From: a virus
Length of the DNA: 24,462 bases
Virus record (IMG/VR): IMGVR_UViG_3300042937_000098
Span: 1-24,462 of that record
Reading direction: 5' to 3' (one strand)
Part shown: one piece after another, positions 1-5,648 of the stretch
Position numbering within the stretch: position 1 is the first letter of the stretch
Layout of the letters: every line of letters starts with the position of its first letter
Notes under the pieces: generated by a model
The model's input: only the letters and a program-made list of their open reading frames with translations
Told to the model about the DNA's origin: nothing
Database searches by the model: none
Position numbers and translations under genes: made by a program

Positions 1-92
1 GGACCAAACAGGCTAGTCTCTACATATTTAAGAGGCTTACCTACCTGTTCTTTTAGTTCCTTCTTGGACTTGTAATAGACAATCATAGTCAT
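1..92 (-). CDS. Small conserved phage protein, partial (C-terminus outside window)
   Basis: The reading frame starts with ATG at 92 and is open to the window edge, giving about 30 residues: MTMIVYYKSKKELKEQVGKP, then LKYVETSLFG. A purine-rich ribosome site (GGGAGAGGG) lies about 8 nt upstream. The start overlaps the stop of the preceding leftward gene as TAATG, so the two are probably translationally coupled. The KKELKxxVGKPLxYxETSxFG pattern resembles a small hypothetical protein that recurs in many podovirus genomes, but I know no function for it. The ORF is cut by the window end, so its full length is unknown. Confidence 0.75.
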   Translation of the reverse strand, partial: MTMIVYYKSKKELKEQVGKPLKYVETSLFG

Positions 93-268
93 TACGATAC
101 CCTCTCCCTGCTAGTCCAGTAAACGACAGGCTCACCCTGCATTACAGATTCAATATACCTTTGTTCCTCTGCTGCCTTCTTCTTATTAGAGCAGATACGT
201 GAGATGTAAGTAGACCCAAACGTAGAGTTATGAGCCATGATTACGTAGACGTACTTATTCCTAGCCAT
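92..268 (-). CDS. Hypothetical protein, 58 aa
   Basis: This small leftward gene begins MARNKYVYVIMAHNSTFGST and ends WTSRERVS. A longer in-frame ORF exists up to 334, but the ATG at 268 is preferred. It is preceded by AAGGAAG at a normal distance and sits 1 nt after the stop of the upstream gene, matching the packing of its neighbours. The stop overlaps the next ATG (TAATG). No domain is recognised. The middle is lysine/arginine rich (ICSNKKKAAEEQR). It belongs to the leftward cluster of small accessory genes. Confidence 0.7.
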   Translation of the reverse strand: MARNKYVYVIMAHNSTFGSTYISRICSNKKKAAEEQRYIESVMQGEPVVYWTSRERVS

Positions 269-269
269 G

Positions 270-461
270 TCATACTTCCTTCCTGATAAGTTTGAACTCT
301 GCCTCAATCGCATACTCTGAAGGTACACCACCAAACAATCGGTACATCCTAATCATAATTTCATCTGACCTACCGAGTGTAGGATGGATACACTGACCCC
401 AACCATTAGGCTGAGACATCACCGTCTTGACATACTCTTTTGCGTAATCTTCTAGCGTCAT
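270..461 (-). CDS. Hypothetical protein, 63 aa
   Basis: The predicted product starts MTLEDYAKEYVKTVMSQPNG and ends AEFKLIRKEV. The ATG at 461 is chosen over an upstream ATG at 539 because GGAAGGG lies 8 nt before it, and the longer version would overlap the preceding gene (487-840). It is a small soluble protein with one cysteine and no recognised domain. It lies in a four-gene leftward run with 1-25 nt spacings, consistent with one mRNA. Confidence 0.7.
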   Translation of the reverse strand: MTLEDYAKEYVKTVMSQPNGWGQCIHPTLGRSDEIMIRMYRLFGGVPSEYAIEAEFKLIRKEV

Positions 462-486
462 GATATTACCCTTCCGTTTCAATATG

Positions 487-840
487 TTAGCGATTACCAC
501 CATAGAAGTAGCGCATCTCTGCCCTACGTTCTGATTCATATTCTATCTCAGCTTGCATATATTCTAGATACTTCTTCTCTTGTTCCTCCGTCATCTTTTT
601 ATGATCCGGTACTACTATCTTACCACTACCCTCGCAGCACTCACACACCCTGTCATAATCACCAGCAAAATAGTCTTCTATAAACTCATCGCCTTGTTCG
701 TTGAGTTCATCCCAAGTGAAAGAACCAAGGTAAGCAGAAGACCTACCATCACCCTGACATTGAGAACATATCTCCCACTTATATGGTAGTTGTACAAACT
801 CACCATCCTCATCTGAGAAATAACCCGGATACTTTGCCAT
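487..840 (-). CDS. DnaJ-type zinc-finger-like protein, 117 aa
   Basis: Two CxxCxGxG motifs are visible: C25-S-Q-C28-Q-G-D-G and C66-E-C-C69-E-G-S-G. They are separated by an acidic stretch (FIEDYFAGDYDRV). This is the zinc-binding pattern of DnaJ cysteine-rich domains; proteins of this layout are common in phages without a J domain and without an assigned role. The C-terminal third is charged and probably helical (MTEEQEKKYLEYMQAEIEYE). A ribosome site AAAGGA precedes the ATG at 840, which is 1 nt after the stop of the small membrane peptide. Zinc binding is inferred from the motif; the role is unknown. Confidence 0.8.
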   Translation of the reverse strand: MAKYPGYFSDEDGEFVQLPYKWEICSQCQGDGRSSAYLGSFTWDELNEQGDEFIEDYFAGDYDRVCECCEGSGKIVVPDHKKMTEEQEKKYLEYMQAEIEYESERRAEMRYFYGGNR

Positions 841-841
841 G

Positions 842-928
842 TTAGATTCCTTTCCTGCCTTCTAGATAAAGCAGCGTTACGATTGCCACCATCAAGACAT
901 ACATACCAGCCGTTAGAAACATTTCCAT
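842..928 (-). CDS. Small single-pass membrane peptide, 28 aa
   Basis: An ORF of 28 codons reads MEMFLTAGMYVLMVAIVTLL then YLEGRKGI, ending in TAA at 842-844. AAAGAGGTG stands about 7 nt upstream of the ATG, and the stop is 1 nt before the start of the zinc-finger gene. Roughly residues 4-21 form one hydrophobic membrane segment, followed by a short basic tail. Codon structure, ribosome site and spacing all match the adjacent leftward genes, so I treat it as real despite its size. It could be a small inner-membrane effector or a regulator of a host membrane protein; nothing in the sequence decides this. Confidence 0.6.
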   Translation of the reverse strand: MEMFLTAGMYVLMVAIVTLLYLEGRKGI

Positions 929-966
929 TTGGACACCTCTTTACCTTAGCTACCTTCTAGACAATT

Positions 967-979
967 AAAAAAAAAAAAA
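967..979 (-). repeat. A13/T13 homopolymer tract in leader of leftward unit
   Basis: Thirteen consecutive A residues on the plus strand (T13 in the leftward transcript) lie between the candidate promoter/operator at 992-1020 and the start codon at 928. Such a tract can slip during replication or transcription. It could also add to a terminator if a hairpin immediately preceded it, but the nearest palindrome is about 12 nt away. Confidence 0.6.
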
Positions 980-991
980 GAAGAACTGATT

Positions 992-1006
992 TCCCACATG
1001 GGAAAA
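992..1006. promoter_or_regulatory. Palindromic candidate operator, copy 1
   Basis: TCCCACATGGGAAAA is a near-perfect dyad (TCCCA-CA-TGGGA). The same 15-mer with one change occurs at 1647-1661. Here it sits about 65 nt upstream of the membrane-peptide start and just downstream of a leftward TATAAT, a usual position for a repressor or activator site. The binding protein is unknown. Confidence 0.5.
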
Positions 1007-1014
1007 CGAGTAGG

Positions 1015-1020
1015 ATTATA
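1015..1020 (-). promoter_or_regulatory. Candidate -10 element of second leftward unit
   Basis: On the minus strand TATAAT reads at 1020-1015. The -35 position at 17-bp spacing is only the T-run of the terminator (1038-1043), so the match to a sigma70 promoter is partial. The location fits, because the genes at 928 and below need a new start after the terminator at 1038-1065. Confidence 0.35.
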
Positions 1021-1037
1021 TTCTAGAATTAGGCACG

Positions 1038-1065
1038 AAAAAAGAGGCCATCCTTTCGGATGACC
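1038..1065 (-). terminator. Rho-independent terminator (leftward)
   Basis: In the leftward transcript GGTCATCC-GAAA-GGATGGCC forms an 8-bp stem (one G-U pair) closed by a GAAA tetraloop, followed after TC by six T residues (1043-1038). It lies about 28 nt past the stop of the 167-aa gene. It therefore separates that gene as its own transcript from the small-gene cluster further left. Confidence 0.9.
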
Positions 1066-1092
1066 CCTTGGTGTTTCTACTTACTACGTGAG

Positions 1093-1596
1093 TTAGGCAA
1101 CTTCCATAAACTTCTCGATTGCCTTGATGATTACTGAGTCAAAGGTTTTGATATTCTTTTCTGTCATAGACAAACGCTTCTTAATGATATGCTCCACATA
1201 AGAGGGCATTTCCATTTCATTAAGATCAACTGAGGGGATACGCGGCGTTTCCTCCGCTTCCTGAGACTTAGATAACTTGTTCGCTTGGGCAATGGCCTTC
1301 TTCCATGCGGCGTGGTCCGAGTAGTTGTGTCCTACGGCAAGTTGAATGGCCTTCCGTGACATAGACCGATAGTTAGCAAGCGTCTTAGGCATCGGATTGC
1401 CGTCAAGACCCGCGTCACGGTCACTCCAGTTGTTAGTGCGAGCGATGCTTGCCCACACCATATTCACATCGGTACCGTTGCTCTCAGCTTCCCTAAGAGC
1501 ATGAAGCAACTTGTCAGATAGTTGGATCAGGCCATTGCCTTGAGCAACGTAAAGCTTGGCAATTTCATTAGCAGCCTTGATATAGTTAATAGACAT
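1093..1596 (-). CDS. Hypothetical protein, 167 aa, first leftward gene
   Basis: The product begins MSINYIKAANEIAKLYVAQG and ends IEKFMEVA. GAAAGAAAG-type purines precede the ATG at 1596. It is predicted mostly helical and soluble. A central stretch (PMPKTLANYRSMSRKAIQLA) is basic and could be part of a DNA-binding helical domain, but I do not recognise a family. It is monocistronic: an unusual leader with nested inverted repeats stands upstream (1624-1682) and a terminator downstream. Being the first gene left of the control region suggests an early or regulatory protein; this is inference from position only. Confidence 0.85.
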   Translation of the reverse strand: MSINYIKAANEIAKLYVAQGNGLIQLSDKLLHALREAESNGTDVNMVWASIARTNNWSDRDAGLDGNPMPKTLANYRSMSRKAIQLAVGHNYSDHAAWKKAIAQANKLSKSQEAEETPRIPSVDLNEMEMPSYVEHIIKKRLSMTEKNIKTFDSVIIKAIEKFMEVA

Positions 1597-1623
1597 AATG
1601 TTTTACTTTCTTTCCAGTGTTAC

Positions 1624-1682
1624 GGACTAGAAGCTAGTCCCTCAAATCCCACGTGGGAAAATCTGAGACTTGAGGGACTAGC
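1624..1682 (-). promoter_or_regulatory. Nested inverted repeats, attenuator-like leader of the 167-aa gene
   Basis: A perfect 13-bp inverted repeat, GCTAGTCCCTCAA (1633-1645) and TTGAGGGACTAGC (1670-1682), encloses the palindrome at 1647-1661. The inner part of the left arm (CTAGTCC, 1634-1640) can instead pair with GGACTAG at 1624-1630 across a 3-nt loop. The two hairpins are mutually exclusive. In the leftward direction this ends about 28 nt before the start codon. The repeats are directly visible; a switching role is inferred, and no clear promoter was found upstream. Confidence 0.5.
1647..1661. promoter_or_regulatory. Palindromic candidate operator, copy 2
   Basis: TCCCACGTGGGAAAA contains a perfect 12-bp palindrome (TCCCACGTGGGA) and differs by one base from the site at 992-1006. 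It lies about 51 nt upstream of the first leftward gene, in the loop of a 13-bp inverted repeat. Two copies upstream of the two leftward units suggest a shared regulator. Confidence 0.55.
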
Positions 1683-1700
1683 CTAGCTCACCCCGCGCTT

Positions 1701-1922
1701 GTAAGGCGTTATCCGGTTTAGGTTGGCTATGGTCTATCGCTCATTTGCTAAGTGTCAGCTCTCTGGCTTCTACCACTCGCAAACCCATAATAGTCACAGG
1801 TCAACCCTCCCCTTTCGGAGCGAGTAAGGCGTTAACGATTTGAAACAGCAAATAGAACCTTCAGAATAGGCGAAAGCTGGAAATTGCGTCTAGTACCAGT
1901 TGGTCGGAAACCGTAGTACCAG
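1701..1922. repeat. Two short direct-repeat pairs in non-coding DNA
   Basis: GTAAGGCGTTA occurs at 1701-1711 and 1824-1834. TAGTACCAG occurs at 1891-1899 and 1914-1922, 23 bp apart. The surrounding DNA is richer in GC than the motif array to its right and shows no tRNA fold that holds up. It could contain a small RNA or protein-binding sites; neither is shown. Confidence 0.4.
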
Positions 1923-1953
1923 ATAGTTAAAGAGAGTATAGGTGTACCTGTAA

Positions 1954-2201
1954 TAGGACAGTGATGCTGACATAATGTATAATCCCAAGATAGGAATAAG
2001 ATCAATAGGATAAGAAGGATAGGATAGTATTCCTGGTGTATGACATATGCATATAGTCCTAGCGTTATACCCGTAGGAACATAACCCTATATGGATTTAA
2101 TCCTAGTGTCCTACCATGTGAATATATTCCTAGGGCTTCCCCTTGGGAATAAAGTCCTAGCATAGGGTTAAACGGGTGGGCGGGGGTTTGACTACCTCCT
2201 A
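1954..2201. repeat. TAGGA/TCCTA motif array (iteron-like), orientation switch near 2050
   Basis: The pentamer occurs as TAGGA at 1954, 1991, 2006, 2020 and 2074 and as TCCTA at 2057, 2101, 2109, 2128, 2155 and 2197: eleven sites in 248 bp, where about half a site is expected by chance. Sites at 2020, 2074, 2101, 2128 and 2155 fall on an exact 27-bp register. Right-hand copies share an AT-rich lead and a trailing G (for example ATATAGTCCTAG). The perfect palindrome ATATGCATAT (2045-2054) lies where orientation changes. This resembles a replication-origin iteron set or a cooperative regulator array. Confidence 0.6.
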
Positions 2202-2264
2202 TCCCCCTTAATCACACCATGAAATTTTCTAGAAGAAATTCTAGACAATCGGACTTACTATTGG

Positions 2265-2322
2265 AATACCCTGTCAAGATAAATATATTATTAAATTTCT
2301 GTAATAATAGAGAAAGGGTATT
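2265..2322. other. AT-rich segment flanked by inverted repeat (possible unwinding element)
   Basis: AATACCC (2265-2271) and GGGTATT (2316-2322) flank about 44 bp that are mainly A and T with only a handful of G or C. Its position beside the motif array is what a DNA-unwinding element next to iterons would look like. The right arm runs into the -35 box of the rightward promoter, so it could equally be a promoter UP-type element. Confidence 0.35.
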
Positions 2323-2350
2323 GACTCCGGGGGCGGGGATATGTTATAAT
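2321..2350 (+). promoter_or_regulatory. Sigma70-type promoter for the rightward structural genes
   Basis: TTGACT (2321-2326) and a perfect TATAAT (2345-2350) are separated by 18 bp, with an AT-rich stretch directly upstream. The spacer is strikingly G-rich (CCGGGGGCGGGG). It faces the tail-fibre genes and would give a ~195-nt leader. It points to host RNA polymerase reading at least this part of the structural block. Confidence 0.75.
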
Positions 2351-2551
2351 GATACATATTGTTAAACCCGGGGGATAGAGTTAAGGTATCTATCCTAATT
2401 GATTATTAAACTCTAGTTAAACTATTAGATAGTAACCTGAGTAGATAATCCTTCATGAGTTCTACCATAAAGGTCTTTAACTGAAGGATATACCTAAGGT
2501 AGGCTTTACATATATTAATCTTTTATCTGTGTCTCCACTAAAAGGTAGCCG
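2351..2551 (+). other. ~200-nt 5' leader with inverted repeats
   Basis: Between the promoter and the first rightward start codon are GGATAGA/TCTATCC (2373-2379 / 2389-2395), ATCCTTCA/TGAAGGAT (2448-2455 / 2482-2489) and the palindrome TACCTAAGGTA (2491-2501). No credible gene is present. The structures may protect or regulate the mRNA; no known riboswitch class is recognised. Confidence 0.4.
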
Positions 2552-3019
2552 ATGCCCCTCTATGCTATATCAGGTTCTATTAATGTAGTCGTAAACGATA
2601 CCTCAGTAAGCAGGGGTCTTTACGCTGCATCTGGGGCTATGCGAGTTACTCTTGTTCCCGGTACCTCTTATACTGGTCTTTACGCACCTGATGGATCAGT
2701 TAACGTCTGCATTGACAGTACTGGTCTCGGTAGGTACCATCCGTCTGGAGCCTTACGTGGGGTAACCCAGAATAGCCTTACGACTTATACTGGTCTCTAC
2801 GCTCCTACCGGGGCTACGAATATGTTTGGTCTCCTAACCTCTTCTGAGCTTCTCATCTATAACGACTGGGTTGGCATGAGCATTGACTTTATAAGTAATG
2901 ACTACACGATTAAGAATGCTACAGGAGCGGAACAGTTGACTGGTCTTACACCGAATACAATTGAGTCTAGTGTCTTTGCGACAGACTTTACTGATAACAC
3001 TTACTCTTTGAGGTATTAA
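2552..3019 (+). CDS. Tail-fibre-associated repeat protein, 155 aa
   Basis: First gene of the rightward block, starting MPLYAISGSINVVVNDTSVS after an AAAAGG ribosome site. It is built from about five repeats of a [GR]-[LY]-Y-x-x-[SD]-G-x-x-x-V unit (YAISGSINV, YAASGAMRV, YAPDGSVNV, YHPSGALRG, YAPTGATNM) spaced roughly 20-30 residues, followed by a ~60-residue unique C-terminus. Short repeats of this kind occur in virion fibre or appendage proteins of alphaproteobacterial phages. It lies 5 nt before the large fibre gene. A structural or adhesin role is inferred from repeats and position; the exact function is unknown. Confidence 0.75.
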   Translation: MPLYAISGSINVVVNDTSVSRGLYAASGAMRVTLVPGTSYTGLYAPDGSVNVCIDSTGLGRYHPSGALRGVTQNSLTTYTGLYAPTGATNMFGLLTSSELLIYNDWVGMSIDFISNDYTIKNATGAEQLTGLTPNTIESSVFATDFTDNTYSLRY

Positions 3020-3024
3020 TAAGA

Positions 3025-5169
3025 ATGGCAACAGTACAGACAGGCATCGCTACAGACCTAATCACGTTCTCGCGCACGTCGAATGCCACCCTCACGGACA
3101 GCGACGGCAAGATCAAGTGGGCTCCCCATAACCTCCTGCTGGCGTCTGAGCAGTTTGATGCGGCGAGTTGGACGAAGGCGGCGAGTTGCACTATTTCCGC
3201 AAATAACGCCGTAGCTCCAAACGGAACGACTACAGCAGACACTGTGACGCTTGGTGCGGGTACTGCGGCTAAAGTGTTGTACCAGACAATAGCGTCTACA
3301 GCCGCTCAGTGCGTCATTGGGGTTTATGTTAAGATAGCAAGTGGGACTGTAAGATACATTCAGTTGCTGCAGAATATTGATGTTCAATCTTATGCGAATT
3401 TTGACATCACTGGTAACGCTGTAGGGACCAAGGGAACCAATACTCTCAGCAGCGCAATTACAAACGTAGGCTCTGATTGGTACTATATCACGGCGACATT
3501 TACTGGAGCAGGAAGCGCCGCGTGGGTACAGGTTGTTGACGGCACAAGTTCTGCATACAGTTCTGCTACATCTGCAACTGGCACGTTCCACCTCTGGGGC
3601 GCACACCTCTACCGCAGCGACCTTGGCGGCATGAAGGCGAACACCTCCGCGTACCCGATGTACAACCCGACTACGCCGAAGAATTTGATTGGGTTTACCC
3701 AAGATTTCAGCAATGCGGCTTGGGTTGCGGGTAATTCGCTCGGTGGGGCTAACGGTATAAAGACACCAAACTTTGGTATTGCCCCTGATGGTACACAAAC
3801 CGCTACACGCATCCAGCTTGATGTTTCTGCCGCTAGCGTAGGCGGTCAGAGCCAGATTTACCAGTCATACACAGCGGTCATTAACACCCCATATACACTT
3901 TCCGCTTGGGTCAAAACAAACGATGGCTCCACAAAAACAATTATGGGGTTCCGAATTCCGGGTGGCACCCCGGCTACGCTTACAGTAACTGGCGAGTGGA
4001 CGCGCCTGAGTTCTGTCAAAGTACCAACTGGGACGGCGGAATTCTTCCAACTTCTTCTTGTCAAAGGCACGACCTCTGACACTGCTGATTTGCTTGTCTG
4101 GCGTCCGCAGGCTTCCGACAGCGCGTCCCTCGACACCTACGCCCCCAACTACGGAGCCGCACCGACTGCCGCTGCGTATTACGGGCCGCGACTGGACTAC
4201 GATCCGGTGACGCTGGCGGCTAAGGGGCTGCTGGTGGAGGAGCAGAGGACGAACCTCATGACCTATAGCGCCGACATCTCGCAGTGGACAGTGCAGGCAG
4301 GCGTTACTGTTACTGTAAATCAGGCTGTAGCGCCTGACGGAACAATGACTGCTGACTTGATTGTGGGGAATGGCACGGCAGGTGTCATTTCTCCCGCTGC
4401 TGCGGTTTCTGGAGCGTCGAACAATACCAAATCTATTTGGCTTCGAGCGGTTACAGGGACGACGAGTGTCATTTTAAAGGACGCCAATACAACGGTTGGC
4501 ACCGTTACATGCAACCTTACAACATCATGGCAACGGTTCTCGCTTTCTGAAACTCAGTCTGCAGGTCTTGCTGGCATATGGATTGATGACGTTGCATCTT
4601 CTGGTATCTACGCATGGGGCGGTCAGATTGAGCAAGGCTCCTTCGCCACCAGCTACATCCCGACCGGGGCCACGACCGCTGGAGCCACCCGCAATGCTGA
4701 TGTTGCCAGCGTATCAACGCAAGCGTTCCCGTATAGTGCGACTGAGGGGACGTTGGTGGCTAATGGTAGCCCGTTACCCAGTGTAGCGAATACTACTAAT
4801 GTGATTGCTGAACTAGGTGACGGAGGAGCCACTAACCTCTTTGAAATGTACCGTGTTTCAGGAACTACAAATGGCGCTCTTTACGTAGCGAGTGGTGGTG
4901 TTGGGTCTACTATAACGATAAGCAATGCGTTCCCTGCTAATGCTGCATCAAAGTTTGGCGGCGTCTATAAAGTGAACGACTTCCAAGCGGCGGCTAATGG
5001 AACACTTGGAACACCCGTCACAAGCGGCGCGGTCCCAACGGCTGCATCTAATCTGTACATTGGAAAGTATGGTGGCGGTACCACTACTCAATGGAACGGC
5101 CACATCCGCCAGATCACGTATCTGCCGCGAAGGGTCACCAACGCCGAACTTCAGACGAGGACTGCATAA
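3025..5169 (+). CDS. Large modular tail fibre / receptor-binding protein, 714 aa
   Basis: Three similar beta-sandwich, carbohydrate-binding-like modules are seen. Each opens with a N-L-(L/I/M)-x-x-(S/T)-x-(Q/D)-(F/I)-x-x-x-W type motif near residues 36, 220 and 410 and closes with a W-rich motif (WGAHL near 190, WRPQA near 358, WGGQIEQ near 531). The linker GPRLDYDPVTLAAKG before module 3 recurs in alphaproteobacterial phage fibre proteins. Residues ~560-714 form a concanavalin-like lectin domain (ending WNGHIRQITYLPRRV). The likely role is binding host surface glycans. Its GC content is much higher than flanking DNA, up to about 65% in places, indicating a horizontally acquired mosaic gene. 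The stop overlaps the next start (TAATG). Confidence 0.85.
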   Translation: MATVQTGIATDLITFSRTSNATLTDSDGKIKWAPHNLLLASEQFDAASWTKAASCTISANNAVAPNGTTTADTVTLGAGTAAKVLYQTIASTAAQCVIGVYVKIASGTVRYIQLLQNIDVQSYANFDITGNAVGTKGTNTLSSAITNVGSDWYYITATFTGAGSAAWVQVVDGTSSAYSSATSATGTFHLWGAHLYRSDLGGMKANTSAYPMYNPTTPKNLIGFTQDFSNAAWVAGNSLGGANGIKTPNFGIAPDGTQTATRIQLDVSAASVGGQSQIYQSYTAVINTPYTLSAWVKTNDGSTKTIMGFRIPGGTPATLTVTGEWTRLSSVKVPTGTAEFFQLLLVKGTTSDTADLLVWRPQASDSASLDTYAPNYGAAPTAAAYYGPRLDYDPVTLAAKGLLVEEQRTNLMTYSADISQWTVQAGVTVTVNQAVAPDGTMTADLIVGNGTAGVISPAAAVSGASNNTKSIWLRAVTGTTSVILKDANTTVGTVTCNLTTSWQRFSLSETQSAGLAGIWIDDVASSGIYAWGGQIEQGSFATSYIPTGATTAGATRNADVASVSTQAFPYSATEGTLVANGSPLPSVANTTNVIAELGDGGATNLFEMYRVSGTTNGALYVASGGVGSTITISNAFPANAASKFGGVYKVNDFQAAANGTLGTPVTSGAVPTAASNLYIGKYGGGTTTQWNGHIRQITYLPRRVTNAELQTRTA

Positions 5170-5648
5170 TGGCTATCGAAATCTTCGCATGGTGTTCGAC
5201 CCGCGAACTCTTCGTCACGGGCATGACCACGACAGCCCTCCCTGACGGCTCAATGCTGGCAACGCTCGACGAGAACGGCAACCTGATCCCGCATCAGGGC
5301 GTCATCATCGACGAGATCGGCCCGATCACCAAGACGCCTGCAACGGAGGATACTCCTGCGGTTGTCATCGCGGGGCATCACGTTAACCTCCTCGCCATCG
5401 ACCCCATCGTGGCGCTGCTGATGCAGGGACCGCCCGATGCAGAGGGCAACCCGACTGTCCTTCCGCAGTACGACGAGGACGGCAAGCTGCTGGGCGTGTT
5501 CCAGCGGACGAACATCCTGTCGCTGATCCCCGGCATGGTGTGGACGCCGATCCCCGGCCCCGGTGTTCCGGGTGGGTATGAGGGGCCGAACGGGGTGTGC
5601 CTCTTTGATCCGGCTGTCGTAAATAACCGCGCGAGGGTTTGGTTGTAA
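5169..5648 (+). CDS. Hypothetical protein coupled to tail fibre, 159 aa
   Basis: The product begins MAIEIFAWCSTRELFVTG and ends NNRARVWL. The start at 5169 overlaps the fibre stop as TAATG, and the next gene starts in the same way at 5648, so the longer in-frame ORF from 5091 is rejected. The protein is rich in Pro, Gly and Asp (TPIPGPGVPGGYEGP) and lacks membrane segments. I recognise no domain. Its GC content is very high (about two thirds in 5401-5460) and drops abruptly at its end, so it probably travelled with the fibre gene. A fibre chaperone or accessory tip protein is possible but unproven. Confidence 0.75.
   Translation: MAIEIFAWCSTRELFVTGMTTTALPDGSMLATLDENGNLIPHQGVIIDEIGPITKTPATEDTPAVVIAGHHVNLLAIDPIVALLMQGPPDAEGNPTVLPQYDEDGKLLGVFQRTNILSLIPGMVWTPIPGPGVPGGYEGPNGVCLFDPAVVNNRARVWL

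Larger units (their letters stand above)
1597..2551. other. 955-bp non-coding divergent control region
   Basis: No convincing gene is present between the leftward 167-aa gene and the rightward tail-fibre gene. From left to right it holds an alternative-hairpin leader and palindrome (1624-1682), a stretch with two short direct repeats (1701-1922), a dense cluster of TAGGA/TCCTA motifs (1954-2201), an AT-rich segment flanked by a 7-bp inverted repeat (2265-2322), a sigma70-like promoter (2321-2350), and a leader with inverted repeats (2351-2551). Its place between divergent modules suits a replication origin and/or transcription switch. Confidence 0.75.

Noticed and set aside
1685-1725. tRNA-like TAGCTCA followed by CTTGTAA (possible Thr anticodon loop)
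   Set aside because: The anticodon stem has only three of five pairs, and no TTC-type T-arm or acceptor pairing can be found at the right distances.
1729-1827. 32-codon plus-strand ORF in the control region (MVYRSFAKCQLSGFY...)
   Set aside because: No good ribosome site, odd basic/His composition, and it spans DNA with repeats that are better explained as non-coding.
1954-2201. CRISPR array
   Set aside because: The repeats are 5-6 bp and occur in both orientations; there are no 25-35 bp repeats with unique spacers and no cas genes.
2272-2277. Perfect leftward TTGACA
   Set aside because: No acceptable -10 hexamer lies 15-19 bp further in the leftward direction, so it is not called as a promoter.
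2455-2484. Nine-codon leader peptide frame (MSSTIKVFN)
   Set aside because: No ribosome site and no run of regulatory codons; it overlaps the inverted repeat instead.
3058-3798. 246-codon minus-strand frame opposite the large fibre gene
   Set aside because: Shadow of a GC-rich coding gene; Arg/Cys-rich without domain, ribosome site or neighbours on that strand.
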